A DNA stretch of 64,000 nucleotides from Paraburkholderia phenoliruptrix (GCF_019511605.1 NZ_JAEUAV010000002.1:124001-188000), one strand, 5' to 3'. Shown: positions 1-7,909, counted from the first letter of the stretch. The notes: generated by a model from the letters alone, not told the origin. Numbers and translations are program-made.

Positions 1-932
1 AAGGTCGGTGCATCGTCACCGGTGATCCCAGCGAGTTCGCGCGCCTCCTTGAACTTTGCCGTGAACGTCTTGATTTTTATGGCCGAGCCCTTCGGCGCGT
101 TGACGTTCGGGCGAATGTGGTGAATCAGGTACTTGCTGACGATTCCCGTAGCGCGGCAGCGCGCGATGACATCGGCCAGTGACATGCCGAGCTTTTCCAT
201 ACGCAACTCGAGCGGAATCGCGATCCGGACGCCGGTCTTACCGCGCGTCAGCACGGCATACCCGTCCTTCTGGAAACCGTGCTCCCATCGCGCGACGGTT
301 GAGCGGTCCTGCCCTGACACCAGCGCCAGAAGCATCGCGTTCTGCAACCAAAGCGCGACTTCAGGTGCCTTCTCGTAGATGCGCTGGAATTCTTCGAACG
401 TCAACCGGCGACGCTTGACGGTGACCGTCGCGCGCTCGGTGTCCGTCGCCGGATTCTCTTTCATCCAGCCGAGGGCTTTGCCGCGCCGGCACAGCACCTT
501 CATGCGACTGCGCACGTGCACCGCCCATTGCATCTTGCCGCGGGCCTCGATCTTCTCCAGCATGTCCGCAATGTGCTTCGTCGTCAGCTCAGCGCAGCGA
601 ATCGTGCCGAGCTCTTCGCGAATCGCGTTGTCGACGTATTTCCGATGGCGGATCGTTTCGGGCTTGGCCTTCCCGGCCGGCATCTTCAGCAGCAGGTCAG
701 CGACGGTTTCCTTGGGCGTGTTGAGGCGCTCGATGAGCGTCGTCGTCGGCTTCAGGTTGACAAGCGCGAGGTTAGCCTCCCGGGCTTCGTGCATCGCCTG
801 CGCGAGGGGCATGCGGCCGAGGACGTGGGTCTCTTTGTTGATTGGGTCGCGCCAGGTGTAATAGCCCGGGCGCGGCTCATGCAGATTCTCGGGCCAATTG
901 GCGCGCCGGCGGATTCTAGGACGTGCGGCCAT
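1..932 (-). CDS. Phage tyrosine-recombinase integrase (partial, C-terminus beyond left edge)
   Basis: Site-specific recombinase for prophage integration and excision. Reading leftward from an ATG at 932, the frame stays open for 310 codons to the window edge. An N-terminal arm-binding-like segment (about residues 1-60) is followed by a core-binding SAM-like region and the start of the catalytic domain. The first catalytic Arg is probably in SGQDRSTVARW (about residue 205), with a RGKTG beta-hairpin Lys after it. The HxLR box and the nucleophilic Tyr would lie beyond base 1. The start overlaps the excisionase stop by 17 bp, the usual int-xis arrangement at a prophage end, so attL is expected just left of the window. 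Confidence 0.88.
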   Translation of the reverse strand, partial: MAARPRIRRRANWPENLHEPRPGYYTWRDPINKETHVLGRMPLAQAMHEAREANLALVNLKPTTTLIERLNTPKETVADLLLKMPAGKAKPETIRHRKYVDNAIREELGTIRCAELTTKHIADMLEKIEARGKMQWAVHVRSRMKVLCRRGKALGWMKENPATDTERATVTVKRRRLTFEEFQRIYEKAPEVALWLQNAMLLALVSGQDRSTVARWEHGFQKDGYAVLTRGKTGVRIAIPLELRMEKLGMSLADVIARCRATGIVSKYLIHHIRPNVNAPKGSAIKIKTFTAKFKEARELAGITGDDAPT

Positions 933-1131
933 GCTTTTGGAGAACCCTTTGTGCGAGCGACTGACGAACGGTGCCGTCGTCGAAGACGGCGTTCTGTTCC
1001 ACGTAGTATGACCGGCCAATTTTGACCGGCGTCGGATAGATCTTCCCAGCGTTGATCCAGAGCCGCGCTGTGCGGATTGCCGGCGGGGGATCGAACTCTC
1101 GTTTGAGCCATTCATCCAGACGGATCTTCAT
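916..1131 (-). CDS. Excisionase (Exc family)
   Basis: A 71-residue small DNA-bending protein that directs the integrase towards excision. The N-terminus (MKIRLDEWLKREF...) followed by ARLWINAGKIYPTPVKIGRSYYV is the winged-helix excisionase pattern: a helix-turn-helix, then a strand ending in a YYV wing. It lies directly upstream of, and overlaps, the integrase gene. Length and position fit the family; the call is by motif and context. Confidence 0.82.
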   Translation of the reverse strand: MKIRLDEWLKREFDPPPAIRTARLWINAGKIYPTPVKIGRSYYVEQNAVFDDGTVRQSLAQRVLQKHGRTS

Positions 1132-1159
1132 TTCACTACTCCGTGCGTCTTTCGTTGTT

Positions 1160-1789
1160 TCAACCGTTCAACTCTTTCTCGGCCGCGGCGAACGCGAGGT
1201 TCAGCTCGACCATGGCAGCATGTGAACCTCCCTTGTCCGGATGCAGCTCGGCGGCGCGGCGCCGGAAGGCGATGCGTACAGAGGGCATGTCACGGACTGA
1301 CGCCGGCACGCCGATAACTTCGCGCCAGGTGCGCGGCGCGGCGGCTGCCGGCAGCGCGGTGAAGCCGGTGAAAGCGCGATCGAGGATCTGTGCGCCGCCG
1401 TGCCGCTCGATGGCGCGCATGGCCTCGAGCGTCGCGGCGACTGCTGCGAGGTTGTCGGCGACCTTCGTGTAGCGATCGACAGCCATAACTTTGCGGCCGC
1501 CTCGTCGCGTCTCCCAATAGACCGCGACGCCGGGATCGTCGGGCGCCTTCTGGTCAGAGCGGGGCAGGCCGTCAAGCCGTGTTTTGATGTTCGTCGAAAT
1601 GACGATATCGTCGCGGCCGACGCCGAGTCGGCTCAGTTCGAGCAGCACGCGCTCGACGCCGTCGAAGACCGAGAGGTCTTGCGCCGTCGAGCTGCTGCTG
1701 CGGCGAGTGCTGAATTTCCCATGCGCTCGCGCGTAGGACTTCGTGCGCGGCCAGCCTTCTGGCCACTGGAGCGGATAGGCTGCAATCAT
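1160..1789 (-). CDS. Phage protein with C-terminal J-domain
   Basis: 209 residues. The last ~60 residues resemble a DnaJ J-domain: TWREVIGVPASV, an Arg-rich helix (RIAFRRRAAELHPDKGG) with the HPD tripeptide and DKGG, then a final helix (MVELNLAFAAAEKEL). The first ~140 residues match no family I recognise. HPD-bearing proteins stimulate DnaK ATPase, so this may recruit host Hsp70 for replication or assembly. Its start overlaps the stop of the next gene upstream by 4 bp, so it belongs to the leftward operon. Confidence 0.72.
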   Translation of the reverse strand: MIAAYPLQWPEGWPRTKSYARAHGKFSTRRSSSSTAQDLSVFDGVERVLLELSRLGVGRDDIVISTNIKTRLDGLPRSDQKAPDDPGVAVYWETRRGGRKVMAVDRYTKVADNLAAVAATLEAMRAIERHGGAQILDRAFTGFTALPAAAAPRTWREVIGVPASVRDMPSVRIAFRRRAAELHPDKGGSHAAMVELNLAFAAAEKELNG

Positions 1790-1998
1790 TCCTTGTATTC
1801 CTTCAGAGCTTCGAGCGCCTGAATCATGGCGACGACGTCGCCGCTTGCGGCGGCGCGCGTGGCACGATCGAGATCCGCGCGAATGAACGTGGCGGCGAGC
1901 GCGCCGGCCGGACCGATTTCGACGTAATAGCCGAGGATTCGCGTCACCCGCGCAATCTCGTCTGGCAGTGCATCCGCGACAGTTTTCGTATTGCTCAT
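1786..1998 (-). CDS. Small hypothetical phage protein
   Basis: 70 residues, no family recognised. Ala-rich and mostly helical, no signal peptide or membrane segment. Its start overlaps the stop of the ASCH-like gene and its stop overlaps the J-domain gene start, both by 4 bp, so it is translationally coupled in the leftward operon. The overlaps on both sides are the main evidence that it is real. Confidence 0.6.
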   Translation of the reverse strand: MSNTKTVADALPDEIARVTRILGYYVEIGPAGALAATFIRADLDRATRAAASGDVVAMIQALEALKEYKE

Positions 1999-2711
1999 GG
2001 CATTACCCGCTTGAATTCAATGACCCAGACCCACGGATTCGTTTGCCAATCAGCGTCCGGCGCTGCGAGCTTGTCCCACAGCGTGCGGAACGATTCGCGC
2101 GCGCTCAGGCAGAGCAACTCGTCGCAGTGAGCTGTCGACCGCAGGTAGTCCTTCCACAGCTCACCTTCATTGCGCAGGCTCTCGACACCTTCCGATGCCG
2201 CGTCCTGCTCGCTTATGTCCTGCAGGCGCTCGGCGCGCACGTCGGTGATTTCCAGCGTGAGGCGCGACGCCCACCGAGGCATGTGGATGGACGGGCGAAG
2301 GCTCATGTGTTTGTCGCACGAGAAGTCCTCGACCCGGTGATCGATCATCGCGTCATCGGCGGCGTATCGAATTCCCACGGCCATCGCGCCCTGCGCCATG
2401 TTTCGGTATTGGCTCGGGCACCAGCCGTCGTATCGCCAAGCCTCGCGGACCCACAGGCGGTCGCCCGGCTGACCGTGTGGGCTCGCGAGGCATTCACCAG
2501 TGCGGGTGTGCCAGACGCCCCCTTGGAGCGGCACGGCCGCGCCGGCCGACGTTCGACCGCCATTGGGGCCGCCGAATGTCATCGGCTCCCATTGCCCGAG
2601 TGGATTGTTGTGGGGCAGTTTCACGAGACGCCGCGTCTGTGTCTTGGGATAGACGTCGCGCAGAGTCGCGCGCACCATCGCACCGGACATGAGAATGGGG
2701 CGCTCTTTCAC
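1995..2711 (-). CDS. ASCH-domain-like phage protein
   Basis: 238 residues. The opening KERPILMSGAMVRATLRDVYPKTQTRR is the signature of a widespread phage family related to ASCH/PUA-like folds (usual form PILFSGPMVRAILDGRKTQTRR). Later blocks GDRLWVREAWRY, HMPRWASRLTLEITDVRAERLQDIS and WVWVIEFKRV also fit. ASCH proteins are thought to bind RNA or modified nucleotides; the function in phages is not settled. Coupled by 4-bp overlaps to both neighbours. Confidence 0.75.
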   Translation of the reverse strand: MKERPILMSGAMVRATLRDVYPKTQTRRLVKLPHNNPLGQWEPMTFGGPNGGRTSAGAAVPLQGGVWHTRTGECLASPHGQPGDRLWVREAWRYDGWCPSQYRNMAQGAMAVGIRYAADDAMIDHRVEDFSCDKHMSLRPSIHMPRWASRLTLEITDVRAERLQDISEQDAASEGVESLRNEGELWKDYLRSTAHCDELLCLSARESFRTLWDKLAAPDADWQTNPWVWVIEFKRVMP

Positions 2712-3646
2712 GCGACCTCCGGAAATTCGTCGTGCGTGCGGCCGTCGAGCTTGCGACCGGCCGCGCGCTTGCCGATGCGAATCGCGCCGCTCAGGTCACG
2801 CGGGCCGGTCATGGCAGGGTTTTGGTCATCGGGCAGCCATTCACCCCACTGCTTGAACAAGAACGGGACGCGTGCAGCTGCGCACTGATCGCGGAGCGCA
2901 CGTGGCCACGATGGACGCATTGGCCGCGCGTCGCCGCCGACGATTACCCAGTCGACGCGAGGCTGAGGAAATAGCTGCCCAGCGCACGAGTGGATGTCGC
3001 CATTCAGCGCGCAGAGGTCATCGCCGCAATCATCGGCGTGCCCAAAGTACTCGCCGCTGAGCCAGTCGTGATTCAGATCGACCGGCCCGAGCAAAGGCTC
3101 CATCGAAAGAAATCGCACGCGCGCCGGCGTGGCGAGCAGCTTTGGGATGTCGCGATCAGCCTCTTCCTGATTGACGATCGTCGCGCCAAGCCAGACGTTC
3201 GACCACGGCCACGGCGTATTGACACCGCGGCCGGCGAGCTCGAGCGCCCGACCGATCATTGGCCCAGCGTTGCCAATGCGTTTTGTCAGCAGCAGCCAAT
3301 CGATGTGCGGGGTGTTCCATATCAGGTCGAACAGGTCAGCGCGCCAAGCATTCGGGACGGCGTTGTCGAAGACGTCGGCGAGCGACGCACAAAACACACG
3401 CTGCCGGCGCCCATGGGCGGCGAAGAACTCCGCATGCCCAGCGTTCCACTGCAACGGCTTGCGCCAGTTCACTGCGGAAGTGCGGCGGCGCGGTGCGCCG
3501 GGCCCCCAGTTGATCGGGGTGCCGCCGGCGAAGCGCGAGTTGCGTGCCTCGGCATAGCAGTGATCGCACCCCGGGCCGACCTTCTGGCAGCCCTCCCACG
3601 GGTTAAACGTGTGGTCGGTCCACTCGATTTTGCTGTTCTCGCTCAT
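2708..3646 (-). CDS. Phage Gp37/Gp68 family (DUF5131) protein
   Basis: 312 residues. The N-terminus IEWTDHTFNPWEGC followed by GCDHCYAE gives three Cys (C20, C27, C30) in a C-x6-C-x2-C pattern, as in the Gp37/Gp68 family, which resembles radical-SAM/spore-photoproduct-lyase-like proteins with an Fe-S cluster. Conserved blocks FCASLADVFDN, WLLLTKR, VWLGATI, RFLSMEPLLG and DWVIVGG are present, so the gene looks intact at normal length. Biochemical role unknown. A Shine-Dalgarno AAAGGA lies upstream of the ATG at 3646. First in its sub-cluster. Confidence 0.85.
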   Translation of the reverse strand: MSENSKIEWTDHTFNPWEGCQKVGPGCDHCYAEARNSRFAGGTPINWGPGAPRRRTSAVNWRKPLQWNAGHAEFFAAHGRRQRVFCASLADVFDNAVPNAWRADLFDLIWNTPHIDWLLLTKRIGNAGPMIGRALELAGRGVNTPWPWSNVWLGATIVNQEEADRDIPKLLATPARVRFLSMEPLLGPVDLNHDWLSGEYFGHADDCGDDLCALNGDIHSCAGQLFPQPRVDWVIVGGDARPMRPSWPRALRDQCAAARVPFLFKQWGEWLPDDQNPAMTGPRDLSGAIRIGKRAAGRKLDGRTHDEFPEVA

Positions 3647-3681
3647 GCTACGATTTTCCTTTCGGACAATACGAGGCCGCT

Positions 3682-3933
3682 ATGGACGAACCGTTTGATA
3701 TCTCTGCGCCCGAGACGCCGACAACCGGAGACTTTCTGTCCTTCCGGATCTTGGATGGCGACCGGCCGCGAAAGGGTCGAATTTCTGGGACGGCGCTCGC
3801 GCTGCTCGGCAACGGAACTCGTGAAGAGGCTTTCTTGGCCAATATCGACCGTATCCGGGCAGCTGCTTACCGGATGTGCCGAGCACACCCGACGGTTGAC
3901 GTTGTTACGCTCGGCAGCGACAGCTTTTCGTAG
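3682..3933 (+). CDS. DUF1488-like small protein, oriented against the operon
   Basis: 83 residues, the only rightward gene inside the leftward early operon. The arrangement (FRILDGDRPRKGRISGTALALL, then EEAFLANIDRIRAAAYRM) resembles the DUF1488 pattern: a short beta segment, IS-x-EAL-like helix, then a helix with N/RI...A. A GAGG sequence sits 6 nt before the ATG. Opposite orientation suggests a separately transcribed accessory gene. Function unknown. Confidence 0.5.
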   Translation: MDEPFDISAPETPTTGDFLSFRILDGDRPRKGRISGTALALLGNGTREEAFLANIDRIRAAAYRMCRAHPTVDVVTLGSDSFS

Positions 3934-3944
3934 ACTGCTCGCGC

Positions 3945-4292
3945 TCACGTGGTTTGTCCTTGCAGATTTCCTTCGCGGCGTGCAGCGAAGTGCTTTACTT
4001 GCCAATCAATCGCGTCGGCATGCGAACCAAGCTGGCCGGTGATACGCCGGCGCATCACCATGGCGCCGGTCTGGCGCCAAGTGATTTCGACCGCGCCTGC
4101 GGCGACCGCGGCGGCGCGTTTGCTGAGAGCAATGTCGTAATGGCTGTCGTGCTTCGGCGGAGCCTGGTGCCATTTGCGCGCGACGCCGATGCGTTCAGCC
4201 GTCGCATGCAGCTCGTCGTCGGTGTCCGCGATCATGTGGCACATCACCATGCGGCCGAACTTCGCGCGCATGTCGTCGACGTAGACAGTCAT
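3945..4292 (-). CDS. DUF4031-like protein
   Basis: 115 residues from the ATG at 4292. TVYVDDMRAKFGRMVMCHMIADTDDELHATAERIGV and WHQAPPKHDSHYDIALSKRAAAVAAGAVEI match the DUF4031 family common in phages. An upstream in-frame extension to 4574 overlaps the neighbouring gene and is rich in Arg/Pro, so it was rejected as a start. The chosen ATG overlaps the upstream gene stop as ATGA. Function of the family is unknown. Confidence 0.78.
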   Translation of the reverse strand: MTVYVDDMRAKFGRMVMCHMIADTDDELHATAERIGVARKWHQAPPKHDSHYDIALSKRAAAVAAGAVEITWRQTGAMVMRRRITGQLGSHADAIDWQVKHFAARREGNLQGQTT

Positions 4293-4594
4293 CGCTTGCC
4301 GCCTTTGCAGATCACCCAGGTAACGTAGTGCCCTTCGTGACCGCCAGTCGACACGTTTGGAGAGTCTGTGCACACCACCTGCACCATCACCAACTTCTGA
4401 GGGATGTTCGCCGGCGTCACGTTCAGCAGCGTGTAGTCCCCGCTGATTTCGAGATAGGGGTCGAGCCCGGTTACCGCATACGTGATCGACTGATCTGCAG
4501 GATCGATGCGCGTGTTCGGCGCGGTTTTTTGGGCATGGACGAGGAGCGGACACAGAGCGGCGACCATCACGCAAATGCGCTTAAACGTCGGCAT
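4289..4594 (-). CDS. Exported hypothetical protein (signal peptide)
   Basis: 101 residues. The ATG at 4594 was chosen because AAAGGAGA lies 6 nt upstream. Residues 1 to about 20 (Lys/Arg, hydrophobic stretch MVAALCPLLV, then HAQ) form a Sec signal peptide, so the product is likely periplasmic. The mature part has two Cys that could pair. No family recognised. One of several exported proteins encoded in this early operon. Confidence 0.62.
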   Translation of the reverse strand: MPTFKRICVMVAALCPLLVHAQKTAPNTRIDPADQSITYAVTGLDPYLEISGDYTLLNVTPANIPQKLVMVQVVCTDSPNVSTGGHEGHYVTWVICKGGKR

Positions 4595-5594
4595 GATCGT
4601 CTCCTTTCCGCGCGGCATCGATGGCGGCGTCGAGCTCGACCGCGTTGAGGAACGTCGAGGTTGGGGGGAACAGGCGATGTTTGCGTAGCCAGCGGTAACG
4701 CGCGGCGTCCCTCGTCAAGTGACCATCTGTGCCTTGGTGGTCGGCGCCAATGAACGAGAGCAAGTGCTCAGCGCAGTTGCGAACGACGGGTGCAAAGTCC
4801 TCGATGTTGTCGATCCCACTGAGGCTGTTGTGGCCGATCGTGAGAATGTCTCGTGCGTTCACATTGACTGTGACGGCCCAGCCCTGAATGTCGTTTGGGT
4901 CTGGGCGCTCGTCTGCTTGCTCGCTGGCGCGCGGAAGGGGAGACGCGCCGTGGATGGCCTTGAGGATACGCATGTAATAACCATCGGTACCGTTGTTACC
5001 GAACTCCCGGCAGATTGCTTCGCGCGCCACCTTGATTTCATATGGCGTCGGCTCGTAGTCCGAAGTCAGACGGCCTGTATCGTCGCGCTTCTGCGTAACC
5101 GTCTCCTTCGGAGCGGCGGATTGCTCGGCGAGTAGGGCGCGCAGATTTCGGGCGGTCTGCGGGTATTCATCCGGTAACAGGTTGATCGCGGTCTGAATCG
5201 CTTCGCGCTGCTCGTCAGTCAAATTTGCCTGCGGTGCTGCCGCGCGGCGCTCGTCGAGCGGCGTGATCGTCGCGCGAAAGATGCCCGCTGCTGCCGCATC
5301 GGCGTTTTGCCGCTTAATCCAGACGCTCGCGTATTCCTCGTTCTGGCTGTCGATGCCGCGCACGAGATAGGCGGCCGGCTCCGCATCTGTCGCCGTGGTG
5401 GCGACGGCAATGGCGGCCTTGAGCGCAATCCGCACGTCTTCCATGAAGCGCGCGGGCCAATCCATCGGCTCATTGCCGGCGAGCGGATGGACTTCGTGAA
5501 AAGCGTCGATTGCGCGGTCGATGGGGTCACGCTCGTCGTATTCGCGCATCGCATCAGAGTCTCGTGTATTGGAGTTCATGGACCGGGGCCTCAT
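4581..5594 (-). CDS. Hypothetical phage early protein (DAARYRWLRK motif)
   Basis: 337 residues, acidic and without membrane segments. The C-terminal block DAARYRWLRKHRLFPPT is a short motif often seen at the end of phage early-region proteins of Ea22-like type; the rest (including LTDEQREAIQTAINLLPDEYPQTARNLRALLAEQ) looks like helical repeats. The start overlaps the upstream lipoprotein stop as ATGA; an alternative ATG lies at 5579. Function unknown. Confidence 0.6.
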   Translation of the reverse strand: MRPRSMNSNTRDSDAMREYDERDPIDRAIDAFHEVHPLAGNEPMDWPARFMEDVRIALKAAIAVATTATDAEPAAYLVRGIDSQNEEYASVWIKRQNADAAAAGIFRATITPLDERRAAAPQANLTDEQREAIQTAINLLPDEYPQTARNLRALLAEQSAAPKETVTQKRDDTGRLTSDYEPTPYEIKVAREAICREFGNNGTDGYYMRILKAIHGASPLPRASEQADERPDPNDIQGWAVTVNVNARDILTIGHNSLSGIDNIEDFAPVVRNCAEHLLSFIGADHQGTDGHLTRDAARYRWLRKHRLFPPTSTFLNAVELDAAIDAARKGDDHADV

Positions 5595-5977
5595 TTCACT
5601 TCGAGGTCAGGAACGATCTGGGCCGGCTTGAACACCACTTTGTAGTGGTACGGGCTGACCTGGGCTGGATCCATCTGTTCCACCAGGTAGGTGACGTTGC
5701 GCGAGAGCCCAAGGAAGTGTTTCTTGTACGCGTTCGGGCCTACTTTGCAGGTCACGGACAATTCGCCGTTCCTATCCGCATTGCCGAGCGAGCACAGACC
5801 CTCGATGGTGAGCACGTATGTGTCGGACTGCGTGTTGTAGAACACGATTCGACGCGTGATCTGGAAGTTGTCGGCCGCCGTGCTTAGATTTCTCGATGCC
5901 ACATCAGCATCATTGCAACCGGACAACGCGGATACGCATGCCACGGCAAGGGCGAGAAGAATGCGGGGTCGTTTCAC
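5591..5977 (-). CDS. Phage lipoprotein with beta-sandwich-like domain
   Basis: 128 residues. The first 21 residues are a lipoprotein signal with lipobox LSGC (Cys21). The mature part (QITRRIVFYNTQSDTYVLTIEGLCSL, then SVTCKVGPNAYKKHFLGLSRNVTYLVEQ) alternates as beta strands with two further Cys. It resembles small prophage beta-sandwich lipoproteins of unknown role. Coupled by 4-bp overlaps to both neighbours. Such proteins in early or lysogenic operons can alter the lysogen envelope; that is inference. Confidence 0.68.
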   Translation of the reverse strand: MKRPRILLALAVACVSALSGCNDADVASRNLSTAADNFQITRRIVFYNTQSDTYVLTIEGLCSLGNADRNGELSVTCKVGPNAYKKHFLGLSRNVTYLVEQMDPAQVSPYHYKVVFKPAQIVPDLEVK

Positions 5978-6234
5978 TTGTGCTCCTCAAATAGGTCAGT
6001 CTGTGCCGCTGCGTCGACGTGCTCTGGACAGCGGTGCATGTCAGTGCCGATTTCCCGCGCGTGCGTTACACATAGGTGCCGGTCGCACGTCTTGCCGGGC
6101 TTGACCGGGTAATCGCACTGGAAGCCGCTCGGCGCGTTGCAACCGGCCACTGAGCAACGACGGCTGCTCTTGCGGCCGCGCGTGCAGACGATTCCAGAGA
6201 CGCCGCCGGGCAGTCGGAAGGGCGTGCAAGGCAT
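5974..6234 (-). CDS. Small Cys/His-rich protein
   Basis: 86 residues from the ATG at 6234. After a short N-terminus there are Cys/His pairs (CSVAGC, CDYPVKPGKTCDRHLC, THAREIG, HRCPEH) that look like zinc-binding knuckles. A longer in-frame extension exists upstream but overlaps the neighbouring gene and lacks protein-like composition. The function is unknown, with nucleic-acid or protein binding the obvious possibility. Confidence 0.6.
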   Translation of the reverse strand: MPCTPFRLPGGVSGIVCTRGRKSSRRCSVAGCNAPSGFQCDYPVKPGKTCDRHLCVTHAREIGTDMHRCPEHVDAAAQTDLFEEHK

Positions 6235-6239
6235 GGGCG

Positions 6240-6542
6240 TTAGCCGATAATCGCGGTCAGTGTCGTAGAGCCGTCGGCATTCTCGGTGCGCAGCATCAGG
6301 GGCGGTGCAAGGGAGCGGCGCCCCTGATGCAAGACGTTCCATGCTTCGACGAAGCGTTTCGGCGGGTCGAACTCGGGAGCGAGCATGGCGCTGCTGCATG
6401 CGAGATCCGGATCCTCAGCGGTCGCAATGGAGAACGACGCCACGAACGCGATCTTGTGCGCGCGACAAATCTCGATGATCTGAGCCATCAAAGGATTGAT
6501 CTGCTCGTCGTAGACCTGCTCTTTGTTCGGCTGCGGGGCCAT
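6240..6542 (-). CDS. Hypothetical phage protein
   Basis: 100 residues. The ATG at 6542 is preceded by TAGGAG at good spacing, just downstream of a terminator-like hairpin. The N-terminus QPNKEQVYDEQINPLMAQIIEICRAHKIAFVASFSI resembles a conserved family of small prophage proteins of unknown function. No signal peptide. Confidence 0.6.
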   Translation of the reverse strand: MAPQPNKEQVYDEQINPLMAQIIEICRAHKIAFVASFSIATAEDPDLACSSAMLAPEFDPPKRFVEAWNVLHQGRRSLAPPLMLRTENADGSTTLTAIIG

Positions 6543-6551
6543 GAAAACTCC

Positions 6552-6578
6552 TAAAAAGGACCGGGCCGAAGCCCGGCC
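6552..6578 (-). terminator. Intrinsic terminator / attenuator
   Basis: Read on the minus strand, CCGGGC-ttcg-GCCCGG is followed by a run of five T. It lies between the 71-residue gene upstream and the gene starting at 6542, directly before that gene's Shine-Dalgarno, so it could reduce transcription of the distal early operon including xis and int. Confidence 0.6.
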
Positions 6579-6604
6579 AAACACACGCCGCGCTGCTGAG
6601 AGAT

Positions 6605-6820
6605 TCAGCGCGACGTCCCACTCAAAATGGCGCTCGAACCGTCGCGTGCGATGACCACAGGGCCAACCTGCAGGACGACTCGCTCGCCGCGATCGTGCGC
6701 GAGCATTTCGACGAGCTGGACGCAGAGCTCGTGCGTCGCGTTGTGCGTCGGAATCCGCGAGCCGGCATATACGCGCGCCGCGTCGAGAAACGCATCGCGG
6801 CGGCGCGGTATGCCTTTCAT
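6605..6820 (-). CDS. Hypothetical phage protein
   Basis: 71 residues. RVYAGSRIPTHNATHELCVQLVEMLAHDRGERVVLQVGPVVIARDGSSA looks like a compact alpha/beta protein; no family recognised. The start overlaps the upstream gene stop by 1 bp, and a terminator hairpin follows the stop. Confidence 0.5.
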   Translation of the reverse strand: MKGIPRRRDAFLDAARVYAGSRIPTHNATHELCVQLVEMLAHDRGERVVLQVGPVVIARDGSSAILSGTSR

Positions 6821-7344
6821 CAGTTGCCTGCCACTCGGTAGTTAGCGGGCTGCGTGTCAGTGCGCGACACCAGTTCGGCCGGTTTCAGCGAACAGTCGAA
6901 GCCGGCGGCGCGATATGCGTCGTAGACTTCCTTGCTCACCTGGCAGCGAATCAGCACCGCGGCCTTCTGCAGGTTTGCCTTAACGGCCTGGTCGTCGGTG
7001 ACCGTGGACTGGCGCACGGTTTCGGCGGCCGCCACCTCGAGCTTGCAGTCGAGCAAGCTGTTGCTCGATCCGGCCGCGGCCGAGAAGCCGGCAAACGCGA
7101 CGCCGGCCTGCGTCGTCTGCCCGCAGTTCATCTGCGAGAAAGAAGACGCGTAAGCCCCCAGTACCGGTGCCGAAACGTTCCGAACGGTCTCGCTCGTATG
7201 CTCCGGCGTCTGCGAGAACTGGATCGTGCCCTGTGCAGTGGAGGTCGACGCGCTGGATTGCGTCGCCGAAGATGACGATTGGGCTTGTGCATGCCCTATG
7301 ACTCCCAGTGTTAGAATCAGCGCGACGGCGAATTTCGTTTTCAT
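6820..7344 (-). CDS. Exported hypothetical protein
   Basis: 174 residues from the ATG at 7344, chosen because the next residues are a clear signal peptide (MKTKFAVALILTLGVIGHAQA). The mature N-terminus is Ser/Thr/Gln-rich (about residues 22-45), followed by a domain with three Cys. No family recognised. The in-frame extension to 7779 crosses the neighbouring gene and is rejected. Follows a second exported protein gene in the same direction. Confidence 0.62.
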   Translation of the reverse strand: MKTKFAVALILTLGVIGHAQAQSSSSATQSSASTSTAQGTIQFSQTPEHTSETVRNVSAPVLGAYASSFSQMNCGQTTQAGVAFAGFSAAAGSSNSLLDCKLEVAAAETVRQSTVTDDQAVKANLQKAAVLIRCQVSKEVYDAYRAAGFDCSLKPAELVSRTDTQPANYRVAGN

Positions 7345-7373
7345 CGTTACACCCCCAAGGTGTGTGTGGTTCG

Positions 7374-7409
7374 GGCCTTCGATATTTGCGGTATCGAAGG
7401 CCTTTTTTT
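7374..7409 (+). terminator. Perfect hairpin with T-tract on the + strand
   Basis: An 11-bp perfect inverted repeat (GGCCTTCGATA, 7-nt loop, TATCGAAGGCC) followed by seven T on the + strand. It lies between two leftward genes, yet the T-tract faces rightward, so as an intrinsic terminator it would stop antisense transcription rather than the operon. Confidence 0.6.
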
Positions 7410-7411
7410 GC

Positions 7412-7855
7412 TTAGTGGCTGAAGGAATAGCTGCCGGCGAGGTTGGTGTAGCCGTAGCCGCCCACGTCGGTGCCGACACCTGACTTGCTCGAGCCATAGC
7501 CCGAACCGCTCGTGTATCCGCCGGCAGCGGCGTTCGACGTGCTGGCCGTGTAGCTGCCCGACGCCGACAGGCCGCCAGCGGCGCTGAAGCCGTAACCGCC
7601 GACGGCGCCGGATCCGATCGCCGTGCCGCCGATTGCATAGCCGCCACCCGCCGAGCTGCTCCACTGCGACGAATAGCCATTGCCGTTCTGGCCGGCTTCA
7701 GCCTGCGAGCCGCCGGAGGTGTTGGACGACGAGCCGAAGCCGCCGCTGGACGAATACGTGTTGCTGCCGGAATTGCCATTGCCGTTCGTGGCGAAAGCCG
7801 CCGGTGCTGCGGCGAGTGCGAAAGCTGCTGCGATTGCGATGGTGATGCGCTTCAT
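7412..7855 (-). CDS. Exported Gly/Ser-rich protein
   Basis: 147 residues. A signal peptide (residues 1 to about 22, ending AAFA) is followed by a low-complexity mature region dominated by Gly, Ser, Tyr, Ala and Asn with repeated GG-Y and SS-G patterns up to residue 147. A strong Shine-Dalgarno GAGGAAG precedes the ATG. No enzyme motif. It resembles a surface-exposed or cell-wall-type structural peptide. Its presence in a phage early operon is unusual. Confidence 0.58.
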   Translation of the reverse strand: MKRITIAIAAAFALAAAPAAFATNGNGNSGSNTYSSSGGFGSSSNTSGGSQAEAGQNGNGYSSQWSSSAGGGYAIGGTAIGSGAVGGYGFSAAGGLSASGSYTASTSNAAAGGYTSGSGYGSSKSGVGTDVGGYGYTNLAGSYSFSH

Positions 7856-7909
7856 GGTCTTCCTCAGGTTGGTTTGCGCGGTGGTCCGGCCGCGCCCGGT
7901 ACTGCAAAT

